Positions 36,839 to 44,905 of a stretch of 64,000 bases of DNA are shown piece by piece. Under the pieces are notes generated by a model. It worked only from the letters and a program-made list of their open reading frames with translations. It made no database searches and was not told the DNA's origin. Positions within the stretch are counted from its first letter, which is position 1. Every line of letters starts with the position of its first letter. The DNA is from Natrialbaceae archaeon AArc-T1-2 (GTDB lineage: Archaea > Halobacteriota > Halobacteria > Halobacteriales > Natrialbaceae). Location of the stretch: positions 558,001 through 622,000 of the forward strand of contig NZ_CP127174.1 of assembly GCF_030273315.1 (NCBI RefSeq), written 5' to 3'. The translations under genes were made by a program, and so were the position numbers.

Positions 36839-37345
36839 TCACTCGAGTACCGTCTCCGGGCGTTTGAGGTACGGATCCTGTTCGACCACCCGCTCGTAGA
36901 CCCGATAGAGGACCTCGACGGCGTCTTCGTCGGGGTCGAACCGGACGTGCGGTGTCGCGTAGTATCCCCTGCTCGTGGTCAGAAAGGCATACAGCGTCCG
37001 GTGGTGAGCCGGCGTCGCGTCGACGACGCCGATCTCGCGGCCGGCGAGGTCGTCCGAGAAGTCGTTGAGTAACGCCGCGATGTCGTCGTGGAGGCGCTCG
37101 TCGGGCCGCTCGAGCGGCATCGCGAACGTCCGCTGGAGGAACTCGCTGGTCGCGTTCAGAAACGGGTTCGACTCGATGCCGGTCGGATCGACGGCGGCGA
37201 ACGTCTCGTACAACTCGAGCAACGTCGACAGCTCGTCGCGAGTGATCGCGATCGGCATCACCGGCTCGCCCTTCGGGATCGAGTAGTCGGGAACGCTGTA
37301 GGCGCCCGGATCGGGAACGTCGTCGAACAGGTCCTCGAGTGCCAT
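36839..37345 (-). CDS. conserved haloarchaeal hypothetical protein
   Basis: A 168-residue acidic soluble protein without membrane segments or a motif I know. Recognisable parts are GEPVMPIAITRDELSTLLEL, ERLHDDIAALLNDFSDDLAG and RGYYATPHVRFDPDEDAVEV. It is 66 bp after ipk on the same strand and may be co-transcribed with mvk-ipk. Coding is supported by codon use and length; function is unknown. Confidence 0.75.
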   Translation of the reverse strand: MALEDLFDDVPDPGAYSVPDYSIPKGEPVMPIAITRDELSTLLELYETFAAVDPTGIESNPFLNATSEFLQRTFAMPLERPDERLHDDIAALLNDFSDDLAGREIGVVDATPAHHRTLYAFLTTSRGYYATPHVRFDPDEDAVEVLYRVYERVVEQDPYLKRPETVLE

Positions 37346-37411
37346 ACTCGTCCTCCCACGCCGGCTCCCGTAACGCTTTGTGGGCGTCTCGGACGGTCCG
37401 AGAGCGTCCCC

Positions 37412-38155
37412 TCACTCGAGCGTCGTCCCCGGCTCTTCGCCCTCGAGAAACGCCTCGAGCGCGTCGAGTCCGAAGATCGAGGCTCGCCCCTCGAGTTCGA
37501 GCAACGTCCGCACTTTGCCTGCCATGCCGCCGGTGACGTCGGTCGCGTCGCTCGCGCCGAGGGCCGACGCGACGTCCTCGAAGGCGTCGATGCGCTCGAT
37601 CACGCGGTCGTCGGCGTCGAGCACGCCGGGAACGGTCGAACAGAGCCCGATCCGGTCGGCCTCGAGACCGGCCGCCAGCTCGGCGATCAGTTCGTCGCCG
37701 CTGACGACAGTTGCACCCGCGCCCGCGTGAGCGATCAGATCGCCGTGTAAGACCGGGACGAACCCCTCGCCGAGCATGGTCGCGATCTGGTCCGTCGGCA
37801 GGCAGAATGTGCCGTCGGCGTCGCGGTGGGCCACGGAGAACGGGTGGACCGGTACGGCGGGAACGTCGCGTTCGTGCAGGCGGTCGAGGACGAATCGGTT
37901 CAGGGTCGTCATCGCGCCGTGGATCGCGAGGACGTCGTCGGCGTCGTCGGTGCCGTCGGTCGTGCTCACGCCGCGTTCGCTCGCGTGGTGGTGCCCGAAG
38001 CTGCCCCCGCCGTGGACGACGACGAGCCCGTCGGCGTTCCCGTCCGCGAGTGCCGCCGCGACGGCGTCTGCGGCTCGCTCGAGTGCCGCCCCGTCGAGCG
38101 TTTCGGGACGATCCTTCTCCGTGACGACGCTGCCGCCGAGTTTGAGGACGATCAT
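37412..38155 (-). CDS. ipk: isopentenyl phosphate kinase
   Basis: Phosphorylates isopentenyl phosphate to isopentenyl diphosphate, the last step of the archaeal alternative mevalonate pathway. Amino-acid-kinase fold of 247 residues: IVLKLGGSVVTEKD, VVHGGGSFGHHHA with the catalytic His, VLHGDLI, and DVTGGMAGKV. Its ATG overlaps the TGA of mevalonate kinase (ATGA), so the pair is translationally coupled. Confidence 0.94.
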   Translation of the reverse strand: MIVLKLGGSVVTEKDRPETLDGAALERAADAVAAALADGNADGLVVVHGGGSFGHHHASERGVSTTDGTDDADDVLAIHGAMTTLNRFVLDRLHERDVPAVPVHPFSVAHRDADGTFCLPTDQIATMLGEGFVPVLHGDLIAHAGAGATVVSGDELIAELAAGLEADRIGLCSTVPGVLDADDRVIERIDAFEDVASALGASDATDVTGGMAGKVRTLLELEGRASIFGLDALEAFLEGEEPGTTLE

Positions 38156-39138
38156 TCGAGCCGTTTCACCCCGTCTTCGGCGAGCGCGGCGCGGAACGCG
38201 TCCTCACAGCCGGGCGTGAACTTCAGGGCCGTCTCCGTCGCCTCGGTCGGATCGAGTGCGACGATACAGCCGCCACCGCCCGCGCCGGTCAGCTTCGCGC
38301 CGTAGGCACCCGCGTCCCGTGCCGCCCAGACCATCGTATCGAGCGTCCGCGCGGAGACGTCGAGTGCCGACAACAGCCCGTGGTTGAAGTCCATCAGCCG
38401 GCCGAGTTCCTCGAGGTCGCCTGCGGCCAGCGCCTTCTCGCCGTTTCGGACCACGTCGCCGATCGCTTCGACAGTGTCGGCGGCGAAGTCGTACTCCTCG
38501 CGCAGGGCCCGAACGCCCGCGACGAGCGCGCCCGTATCACCGGCTCCGCCGTCGAAGCCGACGACGATGGGGAGATCGGGCGCTTCGATCGCCCGACAGT
38601 CCTCGCCCTCGACGCGGACGGCACCACCCACCGCCGAACAGAACGTATCGGCACGGGAAGCCTGTCCGTCCTGGACGTCGTACTCGGTCCGAAACGCCCG
38701 GTCGGCGATCTCTTCGCGCTCGAGGGTGACGCCGAGTTCACGCGTCGCGGCGTCGATAGCGGCGACGACAACCGCGGCCGAGGAGCCGAGGCCGGCACCG
38801 AGCGGGATGTCGCTTTCGATCGTGACGTCGAAGCCGACCTCGGGCTCGCCGGTCGCGTCCCGGACCTGTTCGATCGCCCCGTCGACGTAGCCCATCGCCG
38901 CGTCGACTAAGTTCTCGGCGACGTCGACGTCGGGACGGTCGTTCGTGTCGCCGCCGTACTCGACCGTGAATCCGTCGAGACTGAGGTCCTCGGCGTGGAC
39001 GCGTAACTTCCCGTCGCTGCGTTGCTCGACGCCCACGCGGGCCCGTCGCTCGATGGCACACGGCACCGCCGGCTCGCCGTAGACCACCGCGTGCTCCCCG
39101 AACAGGTACACCTTGCCGGGGGCGCTCGAGAGAGTCAT
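38152..39138 (-). CDS. mvk: mevalonate kinase
   Basis: GHMP kinase of 328 residues making 5-phosphomevalonate for isoprenoid lipids. SAPGKVYLFGEHAVVYGEPA (motif 1), PLGAGLGSSAAVVVA (motif 2, ATP-binding) and AYGAKLTGAGGGGCIV (motif 3) are all intact. First gene of the mvk-ipk pair. Confidence 0.96.
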   Translation of the reverse strand: MTLSSAPGKVYLFGEHAVVYGEPAVPCAIERRARVGVEQRSDGKLRVHAEDLSLDGFTVEYGGDTNDRPDVDVAENLVDAAMGYVDGAIEQVRDATGEPEVGFDVTIESDIPLGAGLGSSAAVVVAAIDAATRELGVTLEREEIADRAFRTEYDVQDGQASRADTFCSAVGGAVRVEGEDCRAIEAPDLPIVVGFDGGAGDTGALVAGVRALREEYDFAADTVEAIGDVVRNGEKALAAGDLEELGRLMDFNHGLLSALDVSARTLDTMVWAARDAGAYGAKLTGAGGGGCIVALDPTEATETALKFTPGCEDAFRAALAEDGVKRLE

Positions 39139-39230
39139 ATCTCCTCGTTCGGGTGAGGCCGACTAAATAGCTGATCGTTCACGATCTGGTGTTCGAACGA
39201 CACTAGCGACGGGTGACAGACGGGTACTGG

Positions 39231-39989
39231 TTAGGGCGTCGTCAACAGTTCGCCGTCGGTTCCGGCGTGGTGTGAGACGGTCTCACCTGCGTTGCGATCG
39301 TGCAATGTGGCGAACGCGCCGACGACGATCGCCCACAGTCCCGCCTGGCTCAGAAACGTACTTCCCTGGAACGCGTAGACGAGACTGTCGGCTACGTCCG
39401 GGTGGGTGATGATCGTCGGCGAGACGGTCGACAGCACCGTCACGGTCAGGACGGCCGGAACGCACGCGACGACGACTGCTCGAGCACGTCCCGTCGGTGC
39501 GAGCCGTCGATAGCTGGCGATCGACGCGGCCGAGACGACGGCGCCGACGCCGATCAGTCCGACGTAGATCGCAAGTCGTGTGTCGATCCCGAGCGCCTCC
39601 TCGGCACCGGGTGCTGCCGGCGGTACCACGGTCCAGGGCACGACGGACACCGAAAAGAATCCGGCCGCGCCGAGGACCGCCGCCTTCACGCCGGTTCGGC
39701 CGGGCAGTGCCGGCTCGAGGAAGTAGTACGCGATGGCGAAGACGCCGGCCAGGAGAACGGCCCAGAGCACGCCGCTTCCGACGCTGACGATCGCGTTCGT
39801 CGTCTCGGAGACGGCGTGGGAGTGGTCGTGTCCGTGGCCGTGGTCGTGGCCGTGGCCATGATCGTGGTCGTGACCGGCGTCGTGGATGTAACTCAGGAGC
39901 GGGTTCGCGACGACCGCGATGTACAGTCCGTACGCGAGGCCAGCGAGCACCCCCGCAGCGACCCCGCGTTTGAGATAGTCGTAGATCAT
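39231..39989 (-). CDS. cbtA: CbtA family metal transporter subunit
   Basis: Predicted cobalt transporter subunit of 252 residues with six or so hydrophobic segments. A His/Asp/Gly loop (GHDHDHGHGHDHGHGHDHSH) after the first segment is the likely metal-collecting site. ATG 39989 overlaps the TGA of cbtB (TGATG). The assignment to cobalt is from the family; other divalent ions remain possible. Confidence 0.9.
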   Translation of the reverse strand: MIYDYLKRGVAAGVLAGLAYGLYIAVVANPLLSYIHDAGHDHDHGHGHDHGHGHDHSHAVSETTNAIVSVGSGVLWAVLLAGVFAIAYYFLEPALPGRTGVKAAVLGAAGFFSVSVVPWTVVPPAAPGAEEALGIDTRLAIYVGLIGVGAVVSAASIASYRRLAPTGRARAVVVACVPAVLTVTVLSTVSPTIITHPDVADSLVYAFQGSTFLSQAGLWAIVVGAFATLHDRNAGETVSHHAGTDGELLTTP

Positions 39990-40180
39990 CAGTGACACGT
40001 GATCCCGGCCGCGTGCCGGAAGTTGTGCATCGAGTCGTGAACGAGTGGCTCCTGGACGAAGATCAGTGCGAACGCGATAGCCGCAGCGAACGCAAGCGTC
40101 GCAGCCATCTGTCCCGGCGTCATCGCCTCTCGTGCAGTCACAACGCGGTCTCGAACGGTGTCGGATTCCGTCGTACTCAT
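39989..40180 (-). CDS. cbtB: CbtB family metal transporter subunit
   Basis: A 63-residue single-span protein with the family's His-rich C-terminus, VHDSMHNFRHAAGITCH, which probably binds the metal at the outer membrane face. It precedes cbtA with overlapping codons. A 9-6-9 inverted repeat begins 5 bp upstream of its ATG. Confidence 0.9.
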   Translation of the reverse strand: MSTTESDTVRDRVVTAREAMTPGQMAATLAFAAAIAFALIFVQEPLVHDSMHNFRHAAGITCH

Positions 40181-40185
40181 GAATG

Positions 40186-40209
40186 CTGACTTTCTCTACT
40201 GAAAGTCAG
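40186..40209 (-). promoter_or_regulatory. inverted-repeat operator ahead of cbtBA
   Basis: CTGACTTTC-tctact-GAAAGTCAG is a perfect 9-bp inverted repeat just upstream of the cbtB start, downstream of TATA-like ACTTTTACA on the minus strand. Its place over the probable transcription start fits a repressor operator, presumably metal-responsive. A short RNA hairpin is the alternative. The regulator is not identified. Confidence 0.6.
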
Positions 40210-40309
40210 GTTGTAAAAGTTTCGGTTGGCGCGATATACCATCCCACGGAAGTGAGCAGGGACCGTCGTGACGCAACGCAAAAATACCGGATGATCGTAC
40301 CGACAGACG

Positions 40310-40813
40310 ATGACGCTCTCCGAGGAGACACGCGACCGGTTGGCAGACGTCGTGGAGTTACAGCCGACGAAAAACGCCGAACTCCAGGAACGGTGGGGCC
40401 TAGAAAGTGGTAGCGAGGTTCATCAGTACCTCGAGGACGAACTCGGGGAGTACTACTTCCGGGACGACAACAGTCTGATCCGTGCGACCGCGGAGGCGGC
40501 AGAACTCGTCGACGTCGAACCCGGCGTCGAGGGCGAGGAAGGCGGCCCGCCGTCCCGGATTCGCGTTCCCGAGTTGCAGGCACGGATCGTCGACGTGCTC
40601 GCAGAGCCGGACGAAGAGTCAGAAAGCGTCGTCTCGGTCCTCCACGGGCTCCGTGAGGCTTCCGACTACGACGTCGACCCCTCGAGCGACGACGTCCGCG
40701 CTGGGCTCCAGAGTCTCCGTCGGAAAGGCGTCGTCGACGTCGAGTACCGGACGGTTCCCACGTTCAGACTTGCCGTTTCGAGCGACGAACTCGAGGTCTC
40801 GGTCTCCGAGTGA
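40310..40813 (+). CDS. DUF5797-type haloarchaeal protein
   Basis: A 167-residue soluble acidic protein. The first 65 residues (RLADVVELQPTKNAELQERW, GSEVHQYLEDELGEYYFRDD) look like a winged-helix domain, and the C-terminal half a second one (VPELQARIVDVLAEPDE; GLQSLRRKGVVDVEYR). A DNA-binding role is likely but unproven. Its TGA stop (40811-40813) is also the left flank of the miniature element. Confidence 0.8.
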   Translation: MTLSEETRDRLADVVELQPTKNAELQERWGLESGSEVHQYLEDELGEYYFRDDNSLIRATAEAAELVDVEPGVEGEEGGPPSRIRVPELQARIVDVLAEPDEESESVVSVLHGLREASDYDVDPSSDDVRAGLQSLRRKGVVDVEYRTVPTFRLAVSSDELEVSVSE

Positions 40814-40920
40814 TACTGTCGGTCATACCGACGTGCACACGGCTGGTGACAGCACGGCCAGACACACGTTCAACGGCCGGATCACCCGGACACCAGTTCA
40901 CCGGTCCATGACCGACAGTA
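40814..40920 (+). mobile_element. 107-bp miniature inverted-repeat element, copy A
   Basis: The element begins TACTGTCGGTCAT and ends ATGACCGACAGTA, 13-bp perfect terminal inverted repeats. It is flanked on both sides by TGA (40811-40813 and 40921-40923), which fits a 3-bp target duplication. It has no coding capacity. It is identical over all 107 positions to the reverse complement of copy B at 42383-42489. The parental transposase is not in the window. Confidence 0.85.
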
Positions 40921-40947
40921 TGAGTTCCCCGATCGAACCGGACGGTC

Positions 40948-42291
40948 CTAGACGAGACTCGCCCCGTCGAACTCGCCGCGGCTGAACTCGACGTCCATCA
41001 ACTCGAGAATCGTCGGCGCGATGTCGAGCAAGTCGGCGTCGCCGATCGAGGCGTCGGGGTCGTCGATGAACAAGGCGGTGTCGTCGAAGCTGTGCATCCC
41101 GTTTCGTGGACCCTGCTGGAAGACGTCGCCGTCTCCCTTGAAGCCAGCTTTGAAGTCAAAGCCGTTCGTCGGGATCGCGACGAGGTCGGGTGCGATCTCG
41201 TCGTGGTCGCCGCGGAAGGCGTCTTCGCGTTCGACGATGCGGTCGACGACCTGGCGACCGTCCGGCCCCTCGAGTTCGAGGAGCTCGGAGGCGAGCTGTT
41301 CACGAACCGCGTCGTACTCGTCTTCGGAGACGGAGCCACGCGGCTCGCGACCCTCGAGGTTGAGGTAGAACCGGCCGGGAATAAACGAGTACGCACGGGT
41401 GTCGTCGGTGATGTCGTTCAGCTCTTCGGGATCGTCGGTCTCGAACGAGAGCCACCCTTCCTCGCGGAGCCACTGGTTGAAGTGGACCTCGTAGTCCAGA
41501 CTGGTAAAGCCGTGATCGGAGGCGACGACCAGAGTGACGTCTTCGGGTAAGGCCTCGCGCAGGCGACCGACGTAGTCGTCGAGTTTGCGGTAGAACTCGA
41601 GAAACTCTTCACGGTAGGCGCCGTCGTGTTCGTAGTCTCTGAACAGGAAGTGGTTGACCCGGTCGGTGGTCATGAAGACGCCGAAAAAGAGATCCCAGTC
41701 GTCCTGTTCGAAATAATGCAGGAACGCCTCGAAGCGAGCGTCGATCGTCTCGTGGGCGTCCTCGATGAACTCGGCTTTGTCCTCGCTGTGACCGAGTTTC
41801 GGGTCGACGTCGATCCGGTAGTCGATCGACTCGAGGTAGTCGCGGACGTCGTCGGGATAGGCGGCCTTGTCCAGCTCTGGCGAGAGAAAGCCCGAGACCA
41901 TTCGCTGGACGTTTCGCTGTGGCGGGAACGTGACGGGGACGTTCATCACGGTCGCACGACGGTCTGCCTCCGTTACCCGGTCCCAGACCCGATCGGCCTG
42001 CACTTCCCGGCCCATCGGGACGTACGTGTCGTAGGTGTCGATCTCGCGGTCCTGGAAGCCGTAGACGCCCGTCTCGCCAGGGTTCATTCCCGTCGTCAGG
42101 GCAGGCCAGCAGGCACTGGATTCGGGCGGTACGATACTCGAGATCTCGCCGGCGGCTCCGTCATCGGCGAGCGCAGCGAAGTTGGGAAACTCCTCGGGAT
42201 GCTCCGTGAGGAGACTGTACGGTACACCGTCGATCCCGATGAACGCGACACGAGGATCGTCGTCGCCCCGAAGTCGGTCGAACAGACCCAT
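40948..42291 (-). CDS. alkaline-phosphatase-superfamily phosphodiesterase
   Basis: A 447-residue type I phosphodiesterase/nucleotide pyrophosphatase-like enzyme. VAFIGIDGVPYSLL starts the metal-binding core; the nucleophile Thr/Ser lies in ACWPALTTGMNPGETGVYGF; VVASDHGFTS and the late GMHSFDDTALFI give further metal ligands. Such proteins hydrolyse phosphodiesters or phosphonates, or act on glycans; the substrate is unknown. It is the only gene between two identical inverted miniature elements. ATG 42291 is set by a TATA box 25 bp upstream; the longer frame upstream is non-coding. Confidence 0.88.
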   Translation of the reverse strand: MGLFDRLRGDDDPRVAFIGIDGVPYSLLTEHPEEFPNFAALADDGAAGEISSIVPPESSACWPALTTGMNPGETGVYGFQDREIDTYDTYVPMGREVQADRVWDRVTEADRRATVMNVPVTFPPQRNVQRMVSGFLSPELDKAAYPDDVRDYLESIDYRIDVDPKLGHSEDKAEFIEDAHETIDARFEAFLHYFEQDDWDLFFGVFMTTDRVNHFLFRDYEHDGAYREEFLEFYRKLDDYVGRLREALPEDVTLVVASDHGFTSLDYEVHFNQWLREEGWLSFETDDPEELNDITDDTRAYSFIPGRFYLNLEGREPRGSVSEDEYDAVREQLASELLELEGPDGRQVVDRIVEREDAFRGDHDEIAPDLVAIPTNGFDFKAGFKGDGDVFQQGPRNGMHSFDDTALFIDDPDASIGDADLLDIAPTILELMDVEFSRGEFDGASLV

Positions 42292-42310
42292 GGGCGGGGG
42301 TAGTTCGACC

Positions 42311-42320
42311 GGATATAAGA
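42311..42320 (-). promoter_or_regulatory. TATA box for the phosphodiesterase gene
   Basis: Minus-strand TCTTATATCC is centred about 25 bp before ATG 42291, the leaderless spacing. It lies inside the segment bounded by the two miniature elements, so the gene would keep its own promoter if that segment moved or inverted. Confidence 0.6.
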
Positions 42321-42382
42321 AGGTTCGTCTCGAGACACTGTTTTCGAGAATCGGCAGCGATTCCAAGGAGCGTCGGGGTTCA

Positions 42383-42489
42383 TACTGTCGGTCATGGACC
42401 GGTGAACTGGTGTCCGGGTGATCCGGCCGTTGAACGTGTGTCTGGCCGTGCTGTCACCAGCCGTGTGCACGTCGGTATGACCGACAGTA
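42383..42489 (-). mobile_element. 107-bp miniature inverted-repeat element, copy B
   Basis: Exact reverse complement of copy A at 40814-40920, with the same 13-bp terminal repeats. On the minus strand it is also flanked by TGA on both sides (plus-strand TCA at 42380-42382 and 42490-42492). The outer TGA is the stop codon of the small minus-strand gene that follows. Confidence 0.85.
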
Positions 42490-42624
42490 TCAGTCTCGAC
42501 GACCGTTCGGCTCGTCGGGATCGAAGTTGACCGGGACAACAGTGAGGTGGGCGATGCCGACGTCGGTATCGGGCGCGCTCGAGGTCGGCTCCGAGCGGGG
42601 AGTGGCGGTGTGGTCGGCTGCCAT
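42490..42624 (-). CDS. small hypothetical protein
   Basis: A 44-residue product, MAADHTATPRSEPTSSAPDT... ending VVPVNFDPDEPNGRRD. Codon use is haloarchaeal and AATCTTATCC, about 30 bp upstream on the minus strand, could be its TATA box; a longer frame from an ATG 48 bp upstream is possible. Its TGA stop coincides with the target duplication of miniature element copy B, so insertion left the stop intact. Function is unknown. Confidence 0.55.
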   Translation of the reverse strand: MAADHTATPRSEPTSSAPDTDVGIAHLTVVPVNFDPDEPNGRRD

Positions 42625-42788
42625 AGCAACCACGCCTACCGTCCCCACGCGGATAAGATTACCCATGCTCATAACGAATCGGGGGACGAAGCGAGATAAC
42701 TCCCGCGAATCGGACTCGTCGCGGTCGTCTCTCGGAACCTGGCGTAACGCTCGAGTGGACGGTGTCGGGAGATGAACGACGGCTGCGG

Positions 42789-43070
42789 TCAGTCGTCCTC
42801 GTCGACGATGACCTCGACGGGTTCGTCGTCGCCGGGCTCGTCGGCTTCGCTCTCGCCTTTCTCCTGGTGCCACAGCAAAGTGCCCGCCACGAGGATGACG
42901 ACCCACGAGCGCCAGTTCGCAAGGTTCAGCGTGTAGCCGATGCCGAAGGGCTTCTCGACGAGCATCCCCTCACCGGGTTTCCAGTACGACGAGAGCATCC
43001 GTCCGACGCTGGGTCGTTCGAAGTTGTACGGGATTCCGAGAATCTCACCGGAAGTCGGTTTGTCTGCCAT
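42789..43070 (-). CDS. small membrane protein (DUF5808-like)
   Basis: A 93-residue protein. ILGIPYNFERPSVGRMLSSY and FGIGYTLNLANWRS precede one hydrophobic segment (WVVILVAGTLLW), and the tail is acidic. The N-terminal half matches the DUF5808 pattern as I remember it. Function is unknown. It is 59 bp beyond kae1-bud32 on the same strand. Confidence 0.75.
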   Translation of the reverse strand: MADKPTSGEILGIPYNFERPSVGRMLSSYWKPGEGMLVEKPFGIGYTLNLANWRSWVVILVAGTLLWHQEKGESEADEPGDDEPVEVIVDEDD

Positions 43071-43129
43071 ACTCGAGGGTACAATCCCCTGTAATAAGAG
43101 CGTTGTGTGCGCGTTCTCGATCCGGCCCG

Positions 43130-44752
43130 TCACTCGTCGACGTACCGCCCCCGGGTCTCGACGTCCGCGAGTCGCTCGAGGACGCGTTCGTCGCCGACCT
43201 CGCGGTAGCCCTCGCGTGCGGCCTCGCACAACGGTTCGGGGTCGTCGGCGGTGCCGACGAGGCTGCCGTCGAAGACGTGGACGTCCATCGCGTAGTCCTC
43301 GACGTGGTCGGTGTGATAGCCCAGTCCGAAGTCGACGAGGTAGGCCCGCTCGTCGTCGACGCGAACGTTTCGGGTCGTCGGATCGCCGTGGACGAACCCC
43401 GCGCCGTGGATCGTCGCGAGGTGGCGACCGACCGCCCGAACGTGCTCGCGGGTGAGGCGCTCGCGTAGCTCCGTCTCGCCGACGAACTCGAACTCGAGTG
43501 TCGACTCGGCGAGGTCGACGTCGAAGACGACCGGCGTCGGGACGCCCTCGCGGCGGGCGAGACTCGTCAGGCGAGCCTCGAGCGTCGTTCGCTCGCGTCG
43601 CAACCGGTCGTCGAGGTCGGGGTGGCGGTAGGACTTGGACAGCCGACGCTTGGAGACCCGCCCGCGTTCGGGCTCGAGGTCGACGACGGCTTCGGCACCC
43701 CTGATCCGTGTGCTCCCATCGTGGCCGACGACGACGTCCTCACCCTCGCGCCAGCTCACGGGGACTTCGTCCGGTCGAAAGTTCGGATCGACGCGGGAGG
43801 CGTCGATCTCGAGGGTATCACCCGCCTCGTACATCGTCGCACCGAGGACGGCGATCATGCCGGCGTTGTCCCGGAGAAAACGCGCCTCGGGAGCGTAAAA
43901 GCGCGCGCCGCGCTGGTCGCACATCGCCGCGAGCATCTCCCGGAGACGGTCGTTCTGGCCGACGCCACCGCCGAGTACGAATTCGTCGCTACCGGTCAGC
44001 GACAGCGCCCGTTCGGCGACCTCGGTCAGCATTGCGAATATATTCTCCTGAAGCGAATAACAGACGTCCTCGACCGGAACCCCCTCGTCGTAGGCGGCCT
44101 TCGCCGCCGACATGATCCCCGAAAACGAGAAGTCCATCCCCTTGACGACGTAGGGCAAGTCGACGTACTCGCCGTCCTCGGCAGCGGCCTCGACTTTCGG
44201 CCCGCCGGGGTGAGACCAGCCGACGTGGCGGGTGAACTTGTCGATCGCGTTGCCGACGCCGGTGTCCATCGTCTCGCCGAGCATCCGGTAGCGTCCGTTG
44301 CGGTAGGCGAGCAAGTGGGCGTTTGCGCCGCTTGCGTTCAGACAAACCGGCGATGCGAATCCGGAGAAGTGCCGACCGATCTCGAGGTGAGCGACCATGT
44401 GGTTGACCCCGACCAGGGGCACCTCGAGCGACCCGCTCAGCGCCCGCGCGGCCGTCCCGACGATCCGCAGACAGGGGCCCAGACCGGGGCCACGGGAGAA
44501 GGCGACGGCGTCGACCGGCGGTTCGGAGTCGTCGCGGTCGGCCGTCTCGCGGGCGTGTGCCAGTGCCGTCTCGACGACCTTAGGAATCGCCTCGTGCATG
44601 TGTTCGGCGGCCTCGCGCGGGTGAATGCCGCCGCTTTCGGGTTGGTAGGCGTCGGTCTCGATGAAGACGGCCTCGGTTCCGGAATCGTAGACGGCCGCGC
44701 TGGCCGCCCAGGCGGTGCCCTCGATTCCGAGTACTCGCGTGTCGGTGCTCAC
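43130..44752 (-). CDS. kae1-bud32: Kae1-Bud32 fusion (tRNA t6A modification, KEOPS)
   Basis: A 540-residue bifunctional protein. Residues 1 to about 325 are Kae1, the threonylcarbamoyl transferase, with metal-binding HMVAHLEIGRH and VLGGGVGQNDR. Residues from about 340 are the kinase-like Bud32 ATPase, with IHGAGFVHGDPTTRNVRVDD and YLVDFGLGYHT. Together they form the catalytic core of KEOPS making t6A37 in ANN-decoding tRNAs. Fusion of the two is common in euryarchaea. It is downstream of S27ae and S24e. Confidence 0.96.
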   Translation of the reverse strand: MSTDTRVLGIEGTAWAASAAVYDSGTEAVFIETDAYQPESGGIHPREAAEHMHEAIPKVVETALAHARETADRDDSEPPVDAVAFSRGPGLGPCLRIVGTAARALSGSLEVPLVGVNHMVAHLEIGRHFSGFASPVCLNASGANAHLLAYRNGRYRMLGETMDTGVGNAIDKFTRHVGWSHPGGPKVEAAAEDGEYVDLPYVVKGMDFSFSGIMSAAKAAYDEGVPVEDVCYSLQENIFAMLTEVAERALSLTGSDEFVLGGGVGQNDRLREMLAAMCDQRGARFYAPEARFLRDNAGMIAVLGATMYEAGDTLEIDASRVDPNFRPDEVPVSWREGEDVVVGHDGSTRIRGAEAVVDLEPERGRVSKRRLSKSYRHPDLDDRLRRERTTLEARLTSLARREGVPTPVVFDVDLAESTLEFEFVGETELRERLTREHVRAVGRHLATIHGAGFVHGDPTTRNVRVDDERAYLVDFGLGYHTDHVEDYAMDVHVFDGSLVGTADDPEPLCEAAREGYREVGDERVLERLADVETRGRYVDE

Positions 44753-44770
44753 TGCTTTCGGGGGGCCAGC

Positions 44771-44905
44771 CTACTCCCACTCGGTGTAGCCACACTTCCC
44801 ACAGTGTACGCGGTCGCCGTGGTCCGCGAGAAAGCTGTCACCACAGCGGGGACACTGCTCGCGGTCGGTCGTCCCGTCGTCGTTGTAGAGTTCGTGTCGG
44901 CTCAT
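44771..44905 (-). CDS. rps27ae: 30S ribosomal protein S27ae
   Basis: A 44-residue zinc-ribbon protein: [20 protein letters not shown], then [20 protein letters not shown] and TEWE. The two CxxC pairs bind zinc. Its ATG directly follows the TAG of rps24e (TAGATG), and kae1-bud32 follows 18 bp later, the usual archaeal order. Confidence 0.95.
   Translation of the reverse strand: MSRHELYNDDGTTDREQCPRCGDSFLADHGDRVHCGKCGYTEWE

Noticed and set aside
40181-40309. Cobalamin riboswitch ahead of cbtBA
   Set aside because: The region is too short and shows only one 9-bp inverted repeat, without the conserved B12-box elements.
40811-42492. Reading the two miniature elements and the gene between as one composite transposon
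   Set aside because: The outer flanks are TGA and TCA on the plus strand, so there is no common outer target duplication, and no transposase is present. Each copy alone has matching TGA flanks, which fits independent insertions better.
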